This document shows, in pieces, positions 1-8,833 of a DNA stretch of 64,000 bases; within the stretch, counting starts at the first letter, position 1; every line of letters starts with the position of its first letter. The translations under genes were made by a program, and so were the position numbers. This DNA is from VGWB01 sp964480945. GTDB lineage: Bacteria > Bacteroidota > Ignavibacteria > UBA10030. The stretch is from assembly GCA_964480945.1 (NCBI GenBank), contig CAYZRX010000007.1, positions 25,319 to 89,318 on the forward strand. The letters run 5' to 3'. The notes beneath the pieces were generated by a model. It searched no databases. It was not told the DNA's origin and worked only from the letters and a program-made list of their open reading frames with translations.

Positions 1-1287
1 CGGATACCAAGCCCACTTGAAGGGCGCCTCGGCTTTGGGATAGTACGGAAGAGGTGCGACTGAAACCGTCAGCGCACCGGTCGACGCATCGACCGCAAGT
101 TGGTATGGGATCTTCTCTTCATTGTAGAGCGTGAAGTAGAGCTCACCGGCTTCGGTCCATGTTTGCAGAGTGATGGCGATAGAACTCGCATAGATCAACT
201 GCGGAATGCCTGCGACATTGCCGTCGCTGACGTGCATCAGCCAGATCCCATCGGGACGCAGAAAGGCGATCGATTGCCCATCCGGTGACCAGAGCGGAGT
301 TGTATTTCCTCCCTCAGCAGTCGTGATCTGCGTGCGTTCACCCCCTGCCGTCGGCAGGATGAAGATCTGTTCATTCCCCTTTTCGCCCATTGCAAACGTC
401 ACGTATCGACCGTCGGGTGAGAAGGAACCTTCTCCCGTTGTTTTTTCAGCAAGAACTGAGATTACGCCTCCGCTGGTCGGCATGATGGCAAGCGATCCAC
501 GCCTATCTCCGCCGAGAGTGACAGGTGCGAGAAGAAGGAAGCGTCCATCCCGCGTCCAGTCCACGGGCCGAATCGTTAGTTGGCTTTCTGCCGATACGGG
601 CCCTTCGGTCCCCGGCAGTGTTGTCAATTCACGAGTGGTCAGGTCCATCATTCGGAGCGACAGCTTGGAATCGCCATCTGTCCCGCTTAGGAAGGCCACA
701 CGATTTCCGTCCGGCGAGAACAAGGGAGAAGTATTCCAATCCGATGGCAATCCGTCCACGAGCTTTTCGGTCTTCTTTGTGGCAAGTTCACGGAGAAAGA
801 TGCCACAATTGTCATCCATGAATACAACGCGTTTGCCGTCTTGCGATGGCTTCATCAGGATGAGATTATCGATCTCGATATCATCTTTGGTGAGGACCCG
901 TCGGGCGAGCAGGCCATGACCATTTTCCGCCAGTGCGCTCAGAGCAGCCAGACGAATCCGTGCTTGTGAGACGAGGTCAGGTTGATCGGCGTACTGCTTG
1001 AGAATCTGCTCGTACGCCTCCGAAGCCTTCTGACTGCCGAGCCGCTCATAGCAGAGGCCGAGCTTCAGGAGAGACTTGCCCGCGATCGTCTTGTTGGCTG
1101 CGTACTCTTTCACGACGCGGTTGAAGAGAGTGATCGCCTGATCGAAATTTCCAACGGCCTCCAATTGGTAGATACCTGACTCGTACAGCTTCTCGGCTTC
1201 GCTGAGCTGAGCGTGCAGGGAGGAGGCCAGCAGGAGGATTCCGAGAGTCAGGCCAAGAACGGTCGTGACGATTCTTCGTGAGTTCAT
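1..1287 (-). CDS. Exported TPR + PD40 beta-propeller protein, copy 1 (C-terminus beyond window)
   Basis: The reverse strand is open from an ATG at 1287 to the window edge, giving 429 codons without a stop, so the C-terminus is missing. Residues 1-27 form a signal peptide ending in a typical HA-Q cleavage site. Residues 30-115 are TPR-like (AEKLYESG, AITLFNRVVKEY, GLCYERLG). The rest carries repeated PD40/WD40-like blades marked SPDGNRVAF, WTRDGRFLL, SPDGRYVTF and WSPDGQSIAF. Two full-length paralogues lie at 1498-3600 and 6706-8718. The family suggests a periplasmic or surface-associated binding scaffold resembling TolB-type propellers; no catalytic motif is visible. A tandem-repeat operator lies about 56 bases upstream. 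Confidence 0.85.
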   Translation of the reverse strand, partial: MNSRRIVTTVLGLTLGILLLASSLHAQLSEAEKLYESGIYQLEAVGNFDQAITLFNRVVKEYAANKTIAGKSLLKLGLCYERLGSQKASEAYEQILKQYADQPDLVSQARIRLAALSALAENGHGLLARRVLTKDDIEIDNLILMKPSQDGKRVVFMDDNCGIFLRELATKKTEKLVDGLPSDWNTSPLFSPDGNRVAFLSGTDGDSKLSLRMMDLTTRELTTLPGTEGPVSAESQLTIRPVDWTRDGRFLLLAPVTLGGDRRGSLAIMPTSGGVISVLAEKTTGEGSFSPDGRYVTFAMGEKGNEQIFILPTAGGERTQITTAEGGNTTPLWSPDGQSIAFLRPDGIWLMHVSDGNVAGIPQLIYASSIAITLQTWTEAGELYFTLYNEEKIPYQLAVDASTGALTVSVAPLPYYPKAEAPFKWAWYP

Positions 1288-1342
1288 TGCAGTGCTCCTT
1301 TCAATGGTTCTGTGCAAAGGTAGCACGCGGAGGTGACGCATG

Positions 1343-1384
1343 TGCCAGGAACTGGTCAAGAGTTGCCAAGATTTTGTCAAGATG
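1343..1384. promoter_or_regulatory. Tandem 10/11-base direct repeats, putative OmpR-family operator 1
   Basis: Four TGTCA-like pentamers lie head to tail at 1343 (TGCCA), 1354 (GGTCA), 1364 (TGCCA) and 1375 (TGTCA), spaced 11, 10 and 11 bases. The consensus TGYCAAGA repeats once per helical turn, as in PhoB/PhoP boxes. The array sits about 56 bases upstream of the propeller gene starting at 1287. Five similar arrays precede the other transcription units of this cluster. Confidence 0.7.
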
Positions 1385-1497
1385 CAAGGGGGGAGCCTTG
1401 AGACGGGGGCCTAGAAATGATGCGGAGGGTCGGGCATTTTCTCATGAAGCCCGATCCCTCCGCTATGGTCTTCGGTTGATTTCGGATACTACCGGAC

Positions 1498-3600
1498 CTA
1501 CTTGGCTTTGTCCTGCAAGCCTTGCACGACCCAGAATTCCGGATGCTCCTCGAGCCACGCATCGTCCTTGACATGTGGTCCCAGGGAAATCGCAAGGTAG
1601 CGTCCATCGCTGGACCAGTCGGACACAATCAGGTCATTCTGAGGATACTTCCCCAGCGGAACGTCTCGCTCGGTGCCCGTGGCAACGTCTACCACCCGCA
1701 ACACCGAGGCGGCGGCGCGCCCGGAATCTGCCTTCCCCGAGTACGCAACGAACCGTCCGGTCGGATCCCACACCATACTTCGGACAAGCGTCAGAGTTGC
1801 AAGCTTCTTCGTATTGCTTCCGTCGCTGTTGACAATCCACAGCGTTGCTCCGTTGTACGGAAATGATGAATTGCCCCCCGGATACTCCTGACGAGCAAAT
1901 ACGACCTTGTCGCCTTTGGGAGAGATCTTGGGGGAGATCATTCCAAAGCCCGCAACTCCATGGCTATTGTCCGCGATACATCGGCCTTCAAAGCTGCCAA
2001 ATGGCGCGACAATGATCGAATCCAGAGCCACGTACGTGTTGTTGACCTTTCTTCTGAAGTAAGCCATCCGGCGTCCGTCCGGAGTTACCGAAAATCCAAG
2101 CCAATCCCTTCTGAACGGAAGCAGCTGACGCACGTTGCCGCTGGTCAGATTGAGCGCCATCGCCTTGAATTGTGCTTCCGGCACGTACATTTTGTCGCGG
2201 TATCCGAACTGAATCTCTCTGCCATCAGCTGACCACCACTCCGCTCCCAGGCATCCTTCCTCTCCGATGCCGTAGGTCGTCAATGTCTTGGACTCCACAG
2301 AGTACACAGGGATCTTCTGTGCATTCTGCTCGAGTAGTCTGAAAACGATCCGGCGCATGTCGGGCGACCAAGCGAACGTATGGGTGCCCTCCGGCACTGT
2401 GGCGGGGAGTTTCTGAATTCCGCCTGCTCGCGCTTCACCCGTGACAGGATCCATTTCAATCTGACAGAGAGTCCGGCCATTGTCGAGATCCGGCCAGAGC
2501 GAGTAGAAGAGCCCGGCGTCGGTCCATGCCCACAATCTGATCCGGGGAGTGGAGAGGGCCAATCGTGGAGAACCGCTCGTCGATCCGTTCGACATCGGAA
2601 CGATCCAAATACCCCCCTTATGCTTGTACGCGATGGCGCGCCCGTCGGGGGACCAACACATGGAGGGATCATCGCCCCCCGTAGCCTCCACGATCTTCTG
2701 GCGAGTGCCGCCCGCCAGAGGTTGGACGAACGCCTGAGCATTTTCCCCCTTGCCCATCTTGAACGCCACGAAACGGCCGTCCGGCGACAGTGCCTGTGCC
2801 CACGGCACACTATCCGGCAGGACCGTCACTGCGCCGTTGTCGATCGTGACCATCATGGAACGATCAGAGCCGCAGAGGAGGAACCGTCCATCTCTTGACC
2901 ATTCCACGGGCTCTTTCCAACGGCGCGACTCCGTGCCAGACACGGCCACGGCCTTACGTGTTGCAACATCAATGATCTTGATCACGCAGACTTCCGTCTT
3001 GTCGTTACGTTCCATCACCGCGAGTCGCTTTCCGTCCGGCGACCACCTCGGACTGTAACGATATCCGGATATCTCCGGAGCCACGGCCTGATCTTCTCCC
3101 GAAGTGATGTCGCAGACATGGAGGCTCGCATCATACCCGTTCACGTACGCCACGCGGCGCCCGTCTCGGGTTGGATAGATGTCGTAGAGACTGATTCCCA
3201 TGTCACCTTGCGAAAGGACCCTGTGCGCCACGGGCCCATGTCCGGTTTCCATCGCGGCGCTGAGTGCGGAGAGCCGGGCACGTGCCTGAGCGACGAGATC
3301 AGCCTGATCGGGGTATTTTGAAATGGTTTGCTCGTACGCTTTTTGAGCTTCAGCCTTGCCGAGTTTCTCGTAGCAAACTCCGGTTTGAAACTGCGCTTGT
3401 GCAGCAACGCGCCGGTTGCCAGAGAAATCCTTCGTGATCTGACCAAAAATCTCCAAAGCCTTTTTGTAGTCACCGCGCCCTTCCATTTGCATCAGGCCTT
3501 CCTGGTAGAGGTTTTCGGCCTTGTTGTTCTGCTGCGCGAAAGCGGGGGAGCAGATCAGGACAAGGGATGCGATGAGTGCGAAACAGAGTGTCGGTTTCAT
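1498..3600 (-). CDS. Exported TPR + PD40 beta-propeller protein, copy 2
   Basis: A 700-residue protein with a clear signal peptide (cleavage near AFA-QQ, residue 22). A TPR-like N-terminal segment at about residues 27-115 (AENLYQEG, ALEIFGQI, GVCYEKLGKAEAQKAYE) is followed by about 550 residues of PD40 propeller blades (WSPDGKRLAV, WSRDGRFLL, LSPDGRFVAF, WSPDGRAIAY, WDPTGRFVAY). It is homologous over its whole length to the copies at 1-1287 and 6706-8718. It lies downstream of the response regulator gene at 3737-4417 but has its own upstream repeat array. The role is probably periplasmic binding or signalling; the substrate is unknown and no enzyme motif is seen. Confidence 0.88.
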   Translation of the reverse strand: MKPTLCFALIASLVLICSPAFAQQNNKAENLYQEGLMQMEGRGDYKKALEIFGQITKDFSGNRRVAAQAQFQTGVCYEKLGKAEAQKAYEQTISKYPDQADLVAQARARLSALSAAMETGHGPVAHRVLSQGDMGISLYDIYPTRDGRRVAYVNGYDASLHVCDITSGEDQAVAPEISGYRYSPRWSPDGKRLAVMERNDKTEVCVIKIIDVATRKAVAVSGTESRRWKEPVEWSRDGRFLLCGSDRSMMVTIDNGAVTVLPDSVPWAQALSPDGRFVAFKMGKGENAQAFVQPLAGGTRQKIVEATGGDDPSMCWSPDGRAIAYKHKGGIWIVPMSNGSTSGSPRLALSTPRIRLWAWTDAGLFYSLWPDLDNGRTLCQIEMDPVTGEARAGGIQKLPATVPEGTHTFAWSPDMRRIVFRLLEQNAQKIPVYSVESKTLTTYGIGEEGCLGAEWWSADGREIQFGYRDKMYVPEAQFKAMALNLTSGNVRQLLPFRRDWLGFSVTPDGRRMAYFRRKVNNTYVALDSIIVAPFGSFEGRCIADNSHGVAGFGMISPKISPKGDKVVFARQEYPGGNSSFPYNGATLWIVNSDGSNTKKLATLTLVRSMVWDPTGRFVAYSGKADSGRAAASVLRVVDVATGTERDVPLGKYPQNDLIVSDWSSDGRYLAISLGPHVKDDAWLEEHPEFWVVQGLQDKAK

Positions 3601-3650
3601 GGTTTTGTCCTCCTGTTTGCAGGCAAGGTAAGGAGGAGAGATGTTGTGCG

Positions 3651-3686
3651 TGTCTCGTTCACGTCAGGAATTGTAACAGAATGTAT
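3651..3686. promoter_or_regulatory. Tandem direct repeats, putative operator 2
   Basis: Pentamers TGTCT (3651), CGTCA (3662), TGTAA (3672) and TGTAT (3682) are spaced 11, 10 and 10 bases. They begin 51 bases upstream of the propeller start at 3600, matching the geometry of operator 1. Confidence 0.6.
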
Positions 3687-3691
3687 CGTCC

Positions 3692-3719
3692 GTAGCCGCA
3701 ATCTTAAGATTGCGGCTAC
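3692..3719. repeat. 28-base perfect palindrome without loop
   Basis: The arms GTAGCCGCAATCTT and AAGATTGCGGCTAC abut directly, giving a 14-bp perfect inverted repeat. It lies 18 bases past the stop of the response regulator at 3737 and next to operator 2. It lacks a T-run on the transcribed strand, so it may be a REP-like element or an attenuating hairpin rather than a classical terminator. Confidence 0.7.
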
Positions 3720-3736
3720 CCGTGCAACGGCATTTA

Positions 3737-4417
3737 TCACTCCACGAACCTGTACCCTCGCCCATGTATCGTCAGAATATGCCTTGGATGATTCGGGTCG
3801 TCTTCCAGTTTCTGACGAAGCCGCAAGATGTGATTGTCCACCGTACGCGATTGCGGATAGAACTCATATCCCCACACCTTGTTGAGCAAATCCTCGCGTG
3901 TCACGACATTTCCCTTCTGGGATATCAGATACTGGAGAAGCGAAAACTCCGTGGATGTCAGTTCCAGCGGCTGGCCGTCCTTCCGCGCGGTGAAATGAGT
4001 GAAGTCGAGTACCACAGAACCGAAGCTATGGACCTCGGATTCTTCCGGGTTCTGAGAGGACCGTCGCAACAGTGCCTTGACTCTTGCGAAGAGCTCCCGA
4101 TCGTTGAACGGCTTCGTCACATAGTCGTCCGCGCCGAGCTCCAGTCCGATCACTTTGTCGATGTCCTGGCTGCGGGCTGTCAACATGAGGATAGGCTTCA
4201 GGAACCCTTTCGTGCGAAGGCGCTTGCAGACTTCGAACCCGTCGATGCCCGGAAGCATGACGTCGAGAATGATCAGATCGGGCTTGTGTTCGTCGACGAG
4301 TGTCAATCCGGTCTCACCATCAGGAGCGCTCGCCACAGCATAGCCGGAGTGCTTGAACGCGTCCTCCAACCCTACCCGCATCGAATACTCATCTTCAACG
4401 ATCAGAATCACCGGCAT
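3737..4417 (-). CDS. OmpR/PhoB-family response regulator, pair 1
   Basis: A 226-residue two-domain regulator. The receiver domain (residues 1-118) has the acidic pair in VEDEYS, the phospho-accepting Asp in LIILDVMLPGIDG near residue 53, and the conserved Lys in TKPF. The C-terminal winged helix (about 130-226) ends in ILTIHGRGYRFVE, typical of OmpR/PhoB/KdpE proteins. The start is supported by GGAGG eight bases upstream, inside the end of the kinase gene. It lies 3 bases downstream of its kinase (4421-6502), so the two are co-transcribed. The closest paralogues are the regulators at 8834 and 11762. Confidence 0.95.
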   Translation of the reverse strand: MPVILIVEDEYSMRVGLEDAFKHSGYAVASAPDGETGLTLVDEHKPDLIILDVMLPGIDGFEVCKRLRTKGFLKPILMLTARSQDIDKVIGLELGADDYVTKPFNDRELFARVKALLRRSSQNPEESEVHSFGSVVLDFTHFTARKDGQPLELTSTEFSLLQYLISQKGNVVTREDLLNKVWGYEFYPQSRTVDNHILRLRQKLEDDPNHPRHILTIHGRGYRFVE

Positions 4418-4420
4418 GTC

Positions 4421-6502
4421 TTATCCTCCTATCGGGAGAAAGATTCGAAACGTGCTTCCCACACCTTGTTCACTCTGCAGCTCGACCCGACCCTTGTGGG
4501 CTTCTGCGACCTCACGGACGAGCGTCAATCCGATACCGCTTCCGGGGATCTTCTTTCCATCTGTCCTCTGAACGCGATAGAATTTTTCGAAGATCTTGTC
4601 CCGGTCCTGTTTCGGAATTCCCACACCGCGATCGGCCACCTCTATGCAGAGAAAGCCGCCATCTCTGTTTACCCGAACGTCAATCCGGCTCTCTTTTTCC
4701 GAATACTTTGCTGCATTGTCCAGGAGGTTAAACAGAGCAAGTGCGAGGGCATCCGGGTCCGCCATAACCTCCGGAAGGCTCCCTTCGAGGGTCGTCTCGA
4801 TTTTCTGTGAATGCTCTTCCATCAACGACTTGAACTGGCGGACTGTCTCACCGACAAGCGCCGGGACGTCGCACAGTTCGAGCTGGAATGTTTTTCTTTT
4901 TCCTTCGACGCGTGAGAAATCAAGGATATTATCGATGAGATGGCTCAGGCGAGCACTTTCCTTCGAGATGAGCTGATAGTACTCCATCTTCCTCGGCTCC
5001 TCTGCAACCCGGCTTTGTCGCAGATTGTCGGCAAGTACACGAATCGACGCGATCGGCGTCTTCAGCTCGTGCGAAACATTGGAAATGAACTCGGACTTCA
5101 TCCGGGAGAGTTCCTCTTCACGACGGATATCGTGGTAGATCATGAAGATCCCGAGGAGCACAATCCCCACAACGAACATACCGAAGCCAAGCGAGAGAAC
5201 AGATATCTGCATTCCAAAGACTCTGATCGCCGATGTCTGGTTCGCTGAAACGGAGACGACCGTTGAAGGGAAGAGGGGAGCTGTCCGGTGCATCCGCGAG
5301 CTCGCCAGTTCTGTCGGTTTGCCGCGTTGTGCGGAATCTTGTCGAAGGGAAATGCCAAAACCGGTGGCTAGGTCACCCGACTGCAGCGACGGGAGAACTA
5401 ATTCACGCTGAACCTGCTCCGGTCGAAGCACCAAGACGACCCAATTGCGCGGGCCGGGCGGATTCTCGACCCGGATCAATGAGACGGAAAGCGATCGTTC
5501 TCCCATGGGAAGGGAATGGTGGCTGACGTTGCCGGCGGGATTTTCGAGAGAGAGCACTCTTCGCTGGGTCTGGAGCCACGACCTGATCTCTTCGGCTTGA
5601 CTGAGCGTGGCGGTCATCAGCCGTTCTTGCTCTTCCAGTGCGTGAAGCCGGCTCCCGGTCCCGTTGTCGGTGTTCAGTTCCTTCGCGCACGAGGCGATCA
5701 AAGCATGGAGCTTATGTGAGAAGTACGAGAATTGCTCCGAAGAAAAACGGTGGTAGAAGTCCAGGAGGCGCCGATAGAACTGCATGGACTCCTCCAACGC
5801 GCTGCTCATCTTTCCCTTTTCCACCAGATCATCGGCAACCTCGAGCCACGCGAACGCAGCGTAGGGAATGGGTCGAGCAATAAGGAAGGTCGAATCCGAT
5901 TCGATGATTGCCTCATACGCCCGACGGGCCGCCTCGTCGTTCCCGATTGCTGCAGCGCTCCGTGCGAGGTACGTGTTCAGGACAACCCTGTCCCGCAACG
6001 AATGGGCTCCTGCCAGAAGTCGTTCATACGCGGAGAAGGCCGCCCGGTGATCTCCCCGGAGCTCGAGCCGTTCTGCAGATTCCATCGTAGCCAGAAGATC
6101 AGCCTCTTCGATGGCGTGCTTGCGCTGTGGAGTCTGTTCGGCAGAGAAGGGAAGGGGACTGTGGAGATTCAGCCGTGAGTCGAACACAACCGCTTGTTCT
6201 ATCCAGGGCTGAAGAGTGTTCGGCCGTCCGGGAATAGCTGGAAAGAGCGGACTCTTCGAAACGAGGAGATTCCTGGCAACCTGTTCTTCTGATTCTTCCA
6301 GCTGTTGCTCAGCTCTGTCGATTTCGAATTCAAGAGTTCTTCCCACGTTCTGGACAAGAAGGCCTCGTTGCAGCTCCTGTTCCTGTGCAATTGAGCGCAG
6401 GCCTACATAGCTCAAGTACAAGCCCGGAAGGGCAATGGAAATGAGGAATACGAGAAGGATGCGCCGGTGGATTGAGACGCTCGGTGCTCGGTTTGAACTC
6501 AA
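4421..6502 (-). CDS. Membrane sensor histidine kinase with TPR-like extracytoplasmic domain, pair 1
   Basis: A 693-residue kinase. One membrane segment lies near residues 14-38. An extracytoplasmic region of about 390 residues follows, with TPR-like helical pairs at about 135-260 (AAFSAYERLL, AARRAYEAII, LEESMQFYRRLL). A second membrane helix lies near 430-456. HisKA has its phospho-acceptor His in NVSHELKTP near residue 478, and HATPase_c has DNAAKYS, DRGVGIP and GSGIGLTLV. The cytoplasmic half is PhoR-like. The sensor half is shared with the kinases at 9537 and 12420 but matches no common named sensor domain I recognise. It is transcribed with the regulator at 3737. Confidence 0.93.
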   Translation of the reverse strand: MSSNRAPSVSIHRRILLVFLISIALPGLYLSYVGLRSIAQEQELQRGLLVQNVGRTLEFEIDRAEQQLEESEEQVARNLLVSKSPLFPAIPGRPNTLQPWIEQAVVFDSRLNLHSPLPFSAEQTPQRKHAIEEADLLATMESAERLELRGDHRAAFSAYERLLAGAHSLRDRVVLNTYLARSAAAIGNDEAARRAYEAIIESDSTFLIARPIPYAAFAWLEVADDLVEKGKMSSALEESMQFYRRLLDFYHRFSSEQFSYFSHKLHALIASCAKELNTDNGTGSRLHALEEQERLMTATLSQAEEIRSWLQTQRRVLSLENPAGNVSHHSLPMGERSLSVSLIRVENPPGPRNWVVLVLRPEQVQRELVLPSLQSGDLATGFGISLRQDSAQRGKPTELASSRMHRTAPLFPSTVVSVSANQTSAIRVFGMQISVLSLGFGMFVVGIVLLGIFMIYHDIRREEELSRMKSEFISNVSHELKTPIASIRVLADNLRQSRVAEEPRKMEYYQLISKESARLSHLIDNILDFSRVEGKRKTFQLELCDVPALVGETVRQFKSLMEEHSQKIETTLEGSLPEVMADPDALALALFNLLDNAAKYSEKESRIDVRVNRDGGFLCIEVADRGVGIPKQDRDKIFEKFYRVQRTDGKKIPGSGIGLTLVREVAEAHKGRVELQSEQGVGSTFRIFLPIGG

Positions 6503-6556
6503 ATGCAGTCCCCTGGGTTAGTGCAAGCCCATGGTACTCAAACGTCATCGCTCGGG

Positions 6557-6592
6557 AGTCAGCATAATGTAAAGAATTGTCACGAATGGTAA
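6557..6592. promoter_or_regulatory. Tandem direct repeats, putative operator 3
   Basis: Pentamers AGTCA (6557), TGTAA (6568), TGTCA (6578) and GGTAA (6588) are spaced 11, 10 and 10 bases. They begin 55 bases upstream of the kinase start at 6502. Same layout as the other arrays in the cluster. Confidence 0.65.
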
Positions 6593-6594
6593 CA

Positions 6595-6673
6595 GCGAGT
6601 CCCGACAAATCCTTCGACCCCCCCCCTCGACTCGCTTTGCTCGCTCGGGGTCGCTCAAAATGTCGGGACTCGC
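6595..6673. repeat. Long inverted repeat with GC-rich interior
   Basis: Perfect 13-base arms GCGAGTCCCGACA (6595-6607) and TGTCGGGACTCGC (6661-6673) enclose 53 bases that contain a C-run and ctcgctttgctcgctcgggg, which can form an inner stem. It lies between the propeller gene ending at 6706 and operator 3. It could terminate the upstream propeller transcript or be a dispersed palindromic element. Confidence 0.6.
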
Positions 6674-6705
6674 AATAATGCTGACAGTCTACTCTACGTT
6701 GCTTC

Positions 6706-8718
6706 CTATTTTCCTCCTTCCAGCAAATTCTGTACTACCCAGTACTCCCACCAAACTTCACTCGCATAGAATCCTATGGACCTCCCGTCGCCTGACCAGT
6801 CGCTCAACTGGATTCTGCCCCAGCGGGGTTCAGCCAGCATCACGTGTCCCAGTTGGTTTCCCGTTCTGACATCCACAATCCTCAGGTCGCGCGCTTCTGA
6901 TGCACTGTCCAGACGTGCGAGGTAGGCGATAAAGCGGCCAGTCGGATCCCACATCGCACCGGAGATCCTCCGGGCCGAGGCCACCCTGTGCGCGCCGCTG
7001 CTGTCGACTTCCACCACCCAGAGGGAGCCCCCCTTCGCACCACCGTCTGCAGGGTCCGCGCCACCCATTCGGACATACAACACCTGATCACCCAGAGGGG
7101 AGAGTTCCGAAAACGCCTGCATGGGGCCGGCTGCCAGCACTCGTCCGTCAGGGTGATTGGTCTCACCAACAATGACTTTGTCGCCCCGCATGTACCCCAT
7201 CCGTTGATCGTTCGCACTTAACGAGAACATAAAACCTTTCATCGGTGGGAAGAGATCACGCGTTTTGCCACTGACCACGTCGAGGGCTCTCACGAATGCC
7301 GTCCGACTGGGGGGGTCGTACGACTCAAAAACAACTTCCCGGCTGCTCTTTGAGCGCGCTGGTCGGTAGTGCATCCCAGGTCCACCATCGTATGTCGTCA
7401 TCGTCTTCGTGTCGATCGCGTACAGTCTGATCTCGTTGTCCCAGCCAGTGTAGACGATGTGCTGTGCGTCCGGTGCCCAGGCGAAGTCTGAGAAGTCGTT
7501 CGGAGCATCAGGAATTTTCTGGGCTTGATCATTCGTTGGCTTTCCTGTTGGCGGATCCACGGACACCTTATATGCGCTGAAGCGCTCTTCGTTGTACGTG
7601 AGGTAGAATCCGCCCGCCTCTGTCCACGTCACGGCCCATCTGGGAAGGTCTGTCTTGAAGGCAAGGCGGGCTCGACCGCTTGCCACACCGTTCGTCACGG
7701 GCACCACCCAGATCCCATCGGACTGTTGATATGCGATCGCGCTACCGTCAGGGGACCAAAGCGGGTGGAGATATGAATTTGACTGGCCTTTCTGCGCTTT
7801 TGCGATCCAGTGGCGTGGGCCACCAGTTATCAGTTGAGTATACACGCTTTCCATTTCGTGAGGGCCGCAGGCATATGTGACGAACCGCCCGTCAGGGGAG
7901 AACGATGCCCGCTGTCCTTGCCAGACGCTGTCTGACAATGTTCTCGTTGTACCGTCCTTGACCGTTACCAGATCGAGGGTGTTCCGTGTGGTGTTGCAGA
8001 GGAGATAACGCCCGTCGCGGGACCAGTCGAGCAAGTACAACCGATTCGCGTCTGAGTTGAGTACTGTCACCGTCTCGCCGGAGGCGAGATCGCGGATCTT
8101 GATGGATCCAACGTTGGTCTTCAAGTCAAGTTGCCAAAAAGCCAATCGTTTCCCGTCCGCCGACCATACGACCGACCAGGTTTTGACCGCCGGATTGCCC
8201 GGTATCACCTGCTTCACCTCACCGGTCTCCAGATTGCGAATGCATATCTCCCCCTGGAAATATGCCACCCAACGGCCATCCGGCGAGGGGATCATCACAC
8301 GCGGATTTTCGATCGTTGGCTGAACGTTGTCGGAAATCAGCCTCTGAGCGATCGGTGAACCGCTTACCTTCGTCCCGGCTGTCAGCACAGCAAGTCGTGC
8401 ACGCGCCTCGGCAACGACGTCGGGCTGACTTGCATACTCTTTTATGATTCTCTCGTACGCCTTCTTTGCTTCATCCTTCCCCAGTTTCTCGTAGCATCGG
8501 CCCATGCGCAGAAGCGATTTTGCGGCGAGTGGCTGATTGGCCGCGTACTTGCTGACGATGCTCTTGTAGACACCGATAGCCTGCTCCAGCTCGCCTTTCA
8601 CGGTCTCCAGCTGCACGGCTTTCTGATAGAGGTCGTCAGCAGACTGCGCGACGGCCCGGTTTGGGACAAGCATAAGACATGCGCCTGCACAAACCAGAAG
8701 CGTGATGACGGTTTTCAT
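6706..8718 (-). CDS. Exported TPR + PD40 beta-propeller protein, copy 3
   Basis: The start was set at the ATG at 8718, because AGGAGG sits 5 bases upstream and a signal peptide follows directly (MKTVITLLVC, cleavage near AVAQS). An upstream in-frame ATG at 8763 would add 15 residues with no such support. The 670-residue product has a TPR-like N-terminus (ADDLYQKAVQLE, SLLRMGRCYEKLGKDEAKKAYE) and PD40 blades (WSADGKRLAF, WSRDGRYLL, FSPDGRFVTY, WSPDGSAIAY, WDPTGRFIAY). It lies between two kinase/regulator pairs and has its own repeat array upstream, so it is likely controlled by one or more of the neighbouring regulators. Confidence 0.9.
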   Translation of the reverse strand: MKTVITLLVCAGACLMLVPNRAVAQSADDLYQKAVQLETVKGELEQAIGVYKSIVSKYAANQPLAAKSLLRMGRCYEKLGKDEAKKAYERIIKEYASQPDVVAEARARLAVLTAGTKVSGSPIAQRLISDNVQPTIENPRVMIPSPDGRWVAYFQGEICIRNLETGEVKQVIPGNPAVKTWSVVWSADGKRLAFWQLDLKTNVGSIKIRDLASGETVTVLNSDANRLYLLDWSRDGRYLLCNTTRNTLDLVTVKDGTTRTLSDSVWQGQRASFSPDGRFVTYACGPHEMESVYTQLITGGPRHWIAKAQKGQSNSYLHPLWSPDGSAIAYQQSDGIWVVPVTNGVASGRARLAFKTDLPRWAVTWTEAGGFYLTYNEERFSAYKVSVDPPTGKPTNDQAQKIPDAPNDFSDFAWAPDAQHIVYTGWDNEIRLYAIDTKTMTTYDGGPGMHYRPARSKSSREVVFESYDPPSRTAFVRALDVVSGKTRDLFPPMKGFMFSLSANDQRMGYMRGDKVIVGETNHPDGRVLAAGPMQAFSELSPLGDQVLYVRMGGADPADGGAKGGSLWVVEVDSSGAHRVASARRISGAMWDPTGRFIAYLARLDSASEARDLRIVDVRTGNQLGHVMLAEPRWGRIQLSDWSGDGRSIGFYASEVWWEYWVVQNLLEGGK

Positions 8719-8780
8719 AAATCCTCCTGAATTGGGATGAATAATCTCACCCTCAATATGCAATGCGCAGTCTTAATAGT

Positions 8781-8817
8781 CGTAAACAGGATGTCAAAAG
8801 TTGTTAGGGAAGTGCAA
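8781..8817. promoter_or_regulatory. Tandem direct repeats, putative operator 4
   Basis: Pentamers CGTAA (8781), TGTCA (8792), TGTTA (8802) and TGCAA (8813) are spaced 11, 10 and 11 bases. They lie 63 bases upstream of the propeller start at 8718, just past the stop of the response regulator at 8834. Confidence 0.6.
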
Positions 8818-8833
8818 CATACGGTAGCTGTGT

